Source of the DNA: Buteo buteo | Lineage: Eukaryota; Chordata; Aves; Accipitriformes; Accipitridae | DNA length: 64,000 bases | Direction: 5' to 3' | NCBI RefSeq assembly: GCF_964188355.1 | Contig: NC_134173.1 | Span: 67,630,671 to 67,694,670, forward strand | Shown: one piece after another, positions 57,301 to 64,000 of the stretch | How the letters are laid out: every line of letters starts with the position of its first letter | How positions within the stretch are numbered: the first letter of the stretch is position 1 | The notes under the pieces: model-generated | Databases searched by the model: none | Told to the model about the DNA's origin: nothing | What the model saw: only the letters and a program-made list of their open reading frames with translations | Made by a program: the position numbers and the translations under genes

Positions 57301-58560
57301 CCCCGAAAACCCTCTGGAGAACGTTGGCTGCGGATAAAAGCATCTGGAAGTTCTTACCATCTTTTTACCCTGTTTTTTCCTGAGTCACCTTGTGTCATTT
57401 GGGAAGGAAGCCTCTCTGTCCTGAGGATTATAACAAACTGGTCACTTACTGGAATACCTCCCCTTGCATTTTCTCAAGATGGAGCCGTTGCTTTACACAG
57501 CAGAAGGATATTTTTTCTTCTCCCAGAGCTTTTCTAGTGCAGCAGCGCTCATGTCCAGCAGGTATGTAGATGGTTTTCTTATTCACTAGCCAATTTGGTT
57601 TCATGATCTTTAGGAGTTCAACCATTTTTTTTTTTCCTTACTAGCTTCTGCTAGAGGTAAGATCTTCCGAACTCCTTGGTGCCATGCTCTGAAGGTGGCT
57701 TTTCCTCATTAGGACACAGACCCAATTTGAGAGGCTGGTTTGTGTGGAGCGGTGGGCTCAGCTTCTCCTGAAGGTTTTGATGCCCAACCTGAGCCTTGCA
57801 TCTGAGGAGGGGGATGGAGGTGCTCGTATCTGCTGCTCCTTATTCCTCCTCCTGGATAGCCCCGGACTCTTGGGCAGCTGCCCGCTGTGTTTGTAACCCA
57901 CAGCCGGCACCAGCTGCCTGTGGATCAGCTTATCGGGCTTCGTTGTCTGGTTTCAAAGGACATGACACGAGTGTTTAATCCATTTTTCCTCTTCTTAATT
58001 TAACAGTATTTCTGCTGAAGAATGTCATTTTGAGGATGACTTATCCTGTAAAAAAGGAGATGGCTTTGCATTTTAAAACTAAAACCGTTCCCATTCAATA
58101 TAGACATGGATAACTCAATAGCTGTAGTGATAACAACCAAATTTGCATTTTTATAGTCATTTACAATGAATTAGATGTTTTTGTGAAGGTGGCAAGATTT
58201 TTTTCCATTTTCTGTAATACCAGAACCGGATCATTGTGTTAGTCTCTGTGGGTATCAACTTGCTGCAAAAATCATCCTTTTTGGCAGTTGTGCTGGTTTG
58301 GGTTGAATCCGCTCATGTGTGCTGGCGAACAGATCGCTCCTTCTATGGGGCAGAGAAAAGTTAGCTCTTTGAATTTAGCTTATTTATTTTTACTATACAA
58401 AGAGGAGGTGCTGAAGGGAAGGGGCTGAAAATGCTTTGCTGTACATTTATTCTGCATTCCCATCAGCATTTGTGAGGCATTAAAAGTTTCATCTTCTTGC
58501 TTCGTAAGCGCGATTTCGCATCAGATTAAAGGAAGGAAATGGGGGGGGTAGAGCGTGTGC

Positions 58561-58575
58561 GGGGGGGGGGGGGGG
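58561..58575. repeat. G15 homopolymer
   Basis: Fifteen consecutive G preceded by GTGC, with another G8 run about 13 bp upstream (around 58541-58548). It is capable of quadruplex formation and is a likely place for length errors in the assembly. Confidence 0.85.
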
Positions 58576-60907
58576 AAACAAAATCGGTTGCCTCGCTCTT
58601 GAATTTGTGACCCGTAGGCCAAATGGAGATGGTAGACAGAGATTGAGGATAAAAAAGTTCTTTAATTAGCAGGAAAGTCAAGTGCTTGCTGTGCCTGTAA
58701 GAGAGGCTAGAATTAACCACGGGGATTTGGACACGGTGGGTGAAAAGCAGCGGTGTGCCAGGTTGGTGGGGATGGTCAGTGGTCAACCCCCGGGCAACGT
58801 AGGTATGTGCCAGGAGAGGACCTTCTCCAGGAGGACTGCCTGGAGGCTCAGCCCAGCAGCATCCGCAAGATCCCACCTCTCGGGGAGGATGGAGACCTCC
58901 GGCATCGCTTGCGGGGGCTGTGTGCCCTGCACTGCTGCAGAAGCATCCCCTGGGACTGGGATGTTCAGCGTTCCACTTCCCCCTGCTGAACTGTGCTCCT
59001 GCTTTGCTCGCTTGGCATGTTGTAGTCCGGCTCAAATGTCGTAGAAAAAGCGCTGAAAAATGATTGTATTTCTTCTGCGTGATGCCTCTTCTGTACATCT
59101 GAAGGCCTTCTCTGATAGCCAGGAGGGAGAAGAAGGGCAGTTAGGAAATCAGTATTCTGCAGCTGACTCCTCCAGTGACTCCATCTGTACCTCAGGTGAA
59201 GTCAGCAAATAATTTTATTTGTTCGCTTGGGTCCGCATGTGAAAGGTGATAATGTTATGTATAGTGGTATTTAAGTTTTCTCTTTTCCCCTTGCTTTCTG
59301 TCCTTCAGCACACAGGAACAATTTACCAAACCCAAATAAACGTTGCTGAGATTCACCTGGGCTCACCAAGCCAAACTCCACTCTTGTTTGCTGGTTTGCA
59401 GCTCAGGTTTGGTACGTCGCTGTGTGTTGGGCAGCAGAGCTGGAATTGTCCACTGAGATGCCCCCGGCTGGGCTTTCCTATACAGCTTGGGCATCCCGGG
59501 ATCTCACTGTCTTCCCAGCCCTGCTGGGCCTTCTGCTGGTGGAGCCAGAGGGAAGCACGCTGCCAGTCTGTGCAGGATCTGGCCCTGGGTGAGCAGACCG
59601 GCGGGTACTGCCGTAGAACAGCCCCAGCGAGAGCTTTGCTCAGAGCCTTCTGATCCAGTGCACCAAATTAAGAAATGACTAAAAATCCAGCGTTTGGCTG
59701 TGTCTTTGGCTGGGGTCTCAGCCTTTCATTCGGAGATAAGGGTTTTGCTTCCTTAACCTGAATTAACTTTCACGTGTGGGCAAGCCCCACTGTTTGGGTT
59801 GATCAGGAAAGTTGTTCAGCCCATTTTTCTGTCTCAGGAATACAGAACACAGCTTTCCCATCACCGAAATTCCTGGTGTTTTGTAACCAGCTCCTAACAA
59901 CTTCTAAGGCACCTAAGAAAGAAGGATCACTGGCCGCATGAGCTTTTTGTCTACAATTAAAGCAAACACCATTGATAGCTAAAATCCTTTTTTTTTTTGC
60001 ACCCAGCTGTTTGATAAAGTCATTGCAAAGTAGATCTCGGCTTGTTCCTGTAAGATGTGAAAATGTCCTTTGTCAGCAGTGCATTGCAGTGGAATGAGCT
60101 TTATCTTCTGAATGTAACTAGGAGCTTGGGCTTTCCTCCTTGCAGTCAAAGAAAAACCTAATTAGAACCCTGAACACCTCTAGAAGACTTGGAGCATAGG
60201 TGCAAAATGTGTTTATTGGTCTCCTCCTAGCCCTTGTTGCTCAACCTTTTAGGAAGAGCATCTCTATAATTTGATGCAAGGGAGTTCCGTGGGTTTCTCC
60301 TTGTTTAGAGAGCCAGAAGAGGTATAATCACCGCTTGTACACAGATTTCTTCATGGATCATGAGTATGAGAAGAGGCGTTGGCTACAGTTGTGGAGTACA
60401 AGTAGTGCTCAAGGTCACCCCAGAAAATGGGGTGTCATTTGCTCTGCTCCAGTCATGCAGTCGCTTTGGTGCTTCTGGAGATGCCTGTTTGGAGACCGAA
60501 CAAAACCTGCCCATTACCTGGGTAACCTAGAGCAGCCCCAAGGGTGCTTGCTCTCTGCGTTGCGTGGCTCTGCGCCGACACCGAGCAAGGAGAAGAGCCG
60601 TGGTAGGTGTACCCCGAATCTTGCGTTCTGCATTGCCCTTTGCAAAGGGAGTCACATAAAACCTTGCAGGCACCTGAGAGCCTGTCGGTACCTGGGGGTG
60701 GCCCAAGAATTAGAGCTTGGCGAAGAACTATGTTTCAGTTGCAAATTTACAGTTGTCTTTTACGGGGAAGGAAAGTCATCTCGGGTTTTGTTCAGAGCCC
60801 GAGTCTCATCCTGCACAGACGTGGGGCAGCTTCAAAGGGAGTGAAATTTAAGGGCTTTCCCCTCGGCCAGCACGAGCATCTGGGCTGGGGGGCTGCCAGG
60901 TGCATCC

Positions 60908-60928
60908 CTGGGTTAAAAGTTAACCCAG
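60908..60928. promoter_or_regulatory. 9-bp inverted repeat with HNF1-type half sites
   Basis: CTGGGTTAA and its exact reverse complement TTAACCCAG flank a 3-bp AAG. The core GTTAA-AAG-TTAAC (60912-60924) has both HNF1 half sites intact at the consensus spacing (GTTAATNATTAAC), differing only in the central bases. A third GTTAAAAG follows at about 60928-60935. Binding is inferred from the motif alone. Confidence 0.4.
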
Positions 60929-62220
60929 TTAAAAGATGAACTCTATCAGCATTTAAAATGTATGCTGGTAAAATAGCAAAGCCTTTCAGGCTTTTCAGTC
61001 AGGGTGCAGAGCGTTGGGTCAAAATGTCCTTTGGGGGGTAGGTCTATGAAGAGATGCATGTTATTAATTAAAAAAAAACAAAACAAAAGAAAAACCCAAA
61101 AAGCTTCAGTTTGGCTGCTTGTGAGGGTAATGCATTTGGATGTGTGTTTCAAAAGCACACAACTGGTTATAAAAATCATGGATGGGCTAAGTCAGTATTA
61201 ATGATGGTTGGATGACAGTGAAAAGCAGCCCTGGCACATTGCAGGGATGTTCTTGTCATGACTAACCCCTCTCACTCTCACCCGAGAGGAATTTTTTAGT
61301 GCCCAGCACAGACAAGCACTGAAATTGCAGGTTTGCAGAAGTTTTCAAATCTCTCCCCAGCTGGAAGCAAATAAAGGAATTACAAGTATTTATTGGTTTA
61401 AGGGGGAAAAAAATAACCTCAAAGCTATAAAATAAATTTGACAATGAAGCTTTTTTTAGGGAGTCTTTACTTTCTTTATGGTTTTGTGAGTCAAATGTAT
61501 CGAAGCCTGGCAAAGGAAGAGGATTTAATCTACAGAGGCTGTCTCTTGCTTGATGGTTTCCTGCTTCTAAAATTACTCCCAATTCTCTGGAATTGGGCTG
61601 AAACTAGTTTCAGCTTTCGGTTTGTGGGCAACCTACCTTACCACTTCAGCAGGCCGGATTTGCAAGGGCTGGGGGCAGCAAATGCAAGTAAGTGCTTTTA
61701 AAGATTCGTATCTTGGCTGCCAAAAGTCCATTTGCCGCTTTTAAAATATTTACAGCTGAATCTTTGGATTTGCTTCTTCCTCTGCTTGGCGAAAATGCCG
61801 AAGCCACTGATGCTGAAATTTTGCTTCGATCTTTCTTTCCCTGTCCTGCCTGGGGGGGGTTGGAGGAGTGTGCCCAGGGCGAGGGATGCTGATAGACCTG
61901 TGCTCATCCTGCTGCTGTTGACCCAGGACCGTGGTTTGGAGGATGCTGGCTTTTGGTCGCCAGGCAGTGGCGAGAGCCAATCCGAGCAAAGCAAATTAAT
62001 TGTGGATCCCAGTTCTTAGGTTGTGCTAAAACCTTCAACCCCTTTTGCAGCATGCATTTTTGCTCCTTAGGGTCTGTCCCTCTCTTGGGGCGCTCGCTAA
62101 CAGCATCTCAGCACGTGCCGTTTGTGCCCGAACTTCGTGCCCTCATTGCAGGGCATCTAACTGGGGATACACAAGGCCATATTTCTATATATTTCTATAA
62201 GTAAATAAATACTTATATAT

Positions 62221-62261
62221 TTTTAAAGGTCTGGAATAATATTTTAAAGGTCTGGAATAAT
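62221..62261. repeat. 21-bp tandem duplication
   Basis: TTTTAAAGGTCTGGAATAAT occurs at 62221-62240 and again, after a single A, at 62242-62261 with no mismatches. The perfect identity indicates a recent local duplication. Confidence 0.9.
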
Positions 62262-64000
62262 CTTGCTAGTATGTGTTGAATGGTCCTCTATTTATCGCTT
62301 CAAGATGTTGCTCGGCACTTACTTTCAGAATAAAGATCTTAAAGTGTGATCTTTGCTGTTTCCATGAGCGCCTGCATCTGGAGGTGCTGACTTACTATGT
62401 GCAGTAAATACTTAGCTGTCTGCTGACTTACTGTGTTGCTTCAGGTTGCAAAGAAGCAGTGAACTATCACAAGACGTATCACTGCTAAAGCCAGCAAAGC
62501 AAGAGTATCTGCTCGGCTCCCGAATCCTTTGCATTGCTTTGAGAGGCTCTGCAGAGCTGAAGGTGTTGACAGGCTGTTTTCTTGGGCTCCCATCTGCTGA
62601 GCAGCATTATGTGGATTAATATTGAGGAACTCGTGGTGAATTTTGTCTCATGCCACGAAAATGTAAAGCCTCCAAAGCTGGCTGGCATCCCAAGTCTGCG
62701 AGAGGCCCTTGGAGGGGCCGTTGGTGAAGGTGGCAGGATTTGCACCGTCCCAAAGCCGTGAACGGGACATGATCTGAAGAGTTCGTAATTAAGTTTTAAT
62801 CATCTCCAAGCTGGTCTGGTTGCTGATTTCAGCCAGCAGAAAAACTGCCAGGCAGGAATGGCTGCCACGGGGCCAGCCTGCCACCAAGGGAGGGCATCTG
62901 CCCAGTCTTCTGGTCCTGCGGCATAGAGCCCAGTTCAGATATACAAAATACTGGTTTGGGCAGTTTTTTATTCTGAGGGTGTTTCTCGAGCTGGAAGCAA
63001 ATCTCGCACCCATCCTGTTTTTTCCCTGGCAATGTTTTGGGGATCCTGTGGTTTTGCCAGCTCTGCTTTTGCAGGAAACCATCCATCATTGCGCCGCCTC
63101 CTTTTTACCTTTGCAGTGTCAAAGTCAGGAGGTCAAATTAGAAACCTGAGGCTCCAGCAGCAAAAAGGGGACCTGAGCATGTGCTCTGCTGCTGTGCAAT
63201 AAAAGATGTATATATTTTTATGTAGGTTATCGTAGATAAGTTTGGGGAAGAGGCACAGATGCATCCCAGCCCTGGTACTTCTGGAAGGTGGACCCCTGCC
63301 CACCGTCCAGCTGGGAGCTCTGGCTTTAGCCCGGGCTCAACACTCCAGTTTGCCTGGCCAAAGGGGAGCACTGGGGGCATTCACGAGGGTGCTGAGCGAT
63401 GCTGGGACCCCCGTGCTGCCCTGGCTCCCTGCGGGCTACGGGGGCTTTTGTCGCCTTTTGGCTTGGCCACCTCCACAGCGTGGATGTGCCCTCCCGCCAG
63501 CTGGCAGCATCCTTGTGGCAAATGGATGCTGAAGTGCCATCGCCCTCCCCGCTGGCATCATCACTTGGTTTTTATTAAGCTTTTTGCAAGGAGCAGCTCT
63601 TTCTGCTGGGGTCCCTGTGCAGTTTTATCCAGGGCTGCATTTACATCAGCATCAGGTGGTTTTCATTTGACCTTTGCCCCGCTTAAAAATTAAATACCAA
63701 GGTATTAGGAAGAGAAGTAATCTCCAGATAAGCATTTTTTCACTGCTCTTCTGTAATTCACGGAGGAGCTGGGCTTGTCCTGCCTGTGGATGACTAAGGA
63801 GGAAATTCTTTTTTGGTTAGGATAATGCTGAAAGTTCACTGGAATTTTTTTTATCATGGCTTTATCACTTCCTCCCTTCGAATTCCTAACTCTTACTGTG
63901 CAAGGCAGGAAAAAAATAATAGTGACCACAAGTTATGGAATTTGCCTTCTGTGGAAAAGATGCTGAACAGCTAAACAGTGCTCTCGGGTTAGCCATGGTT

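Larger units (their letters stand above)
54342..64000 (+). other. Intronic sequence to the window end, no supported exon
   Basis: About 9.7 kb. It contains an AT-rich enhancer-like block (55855-56165), an A-rich tract after AATAAA (57026-57068), a G15 run (58561-58575), a T-run before a 12-bp splice-bounded segment (57645-57656), an HNF1-like palindrome (60912-60924), a 38-bp splice-bounded segment (61650-61687) and a 21-bp duplication (62221-62261). The frame at 60335-60844 (169 codons) has no splice boundaries and no recognisable motif. Nothing marks the end of the transcription unit. Confidence 0.5.

Noticed and set aside
58285..58330. TGTGCTGGTTTGGGTTGAATC as a second LTR start
   Set aside because: Resembles the LTR start only over a few bases; no TATA box, poly(A) signal or CA end follows at a suitable distance.
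1..64000. tRNA, rRNA, CRISPR, phage, plasmid or operon-like structure, and known miRNA seeds
   Set aside because: Looked for by eye on both strands and none found; the sequence is vertebrate nuclear DNA, and structured RNA below recognisable similarity cannot be excluded without folding software.

Overview
This window reads as vertebrate nuclear DNA, almost certainly from a bird and probably a neoavian. The support is two recognisable 3' ends of CR1 LINEs in opposite orientations, an ERV solo LTR of a type I know from neoavian genomes, very low repeat density, no mammalian SINE or L1 sequence, and exons bounded by GT/AG splice sites. No operons, phage, CRISPR, tRNA or rRNA genes are visible. 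Most open frames above 60 codons look like chance frames in non-coding DNA.

Region by region: (1) 1-2.75 kb looks like the 3' end of a plus-strand protein-coding gene. It holds the tail of one exon with a perfect donor at 15/16, a 211-bp coding exon at 1564-1774 with a Cys-x-x-Cys pair, and possible last exons near 2.3-2.5 kb followed by AATAAA at 2717. I do not recognise the protein. A competing minus-strand terminal-exon candidate lies at 631-863. (2) 3210-3794 is a complete plus-strand solo LTR with a 4-bp target duplication. (3) 3.8-15.5 kb is intergenic, with an antisense CR1 fragment at 8.0-8.2 kb, a well-bounded but non-coding minus-strand exon candidate at 8659-8763, and AT-rich stretches that resemble conserved non-coding DNA. 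(4) 15.59-16.96 kb is a strong CpG island promoter with a perfect CRE, a CGG tract followed by 15 G, and a first exon ending at a consensus donor (16171/16172). (5) 17.3-64 kb looks like one very long first intron, or several introns, of the gene starting at the island. It carries a few splice-bounded exon candidates (17070-17262 and 31972-32079 are the best), microsatellites, two further CR1 remnants and several enhancer-like AT-rich blocks.

The layout suggests two genes in tandem on the plus strand: the end of one, about 13 kb of spacer, then the CpG-island start of another whose main coding exons lie beyond the window. The CRE at the start site and a perfect MEF2 site about 300 bp inside the intron would suit a stimulus-regulated gene, but I cannot name it. 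No novel multi-gene system is visible. The points most worth checking are the unidentified CxxC-bearing exon, the 31972-32079 exon, the possible divergent minus-strand transcript, recursive-splice-like sites, and the enhancer-like blocks. All exon calls rest on splice signals and reading frames read by eye; none has transcript support.
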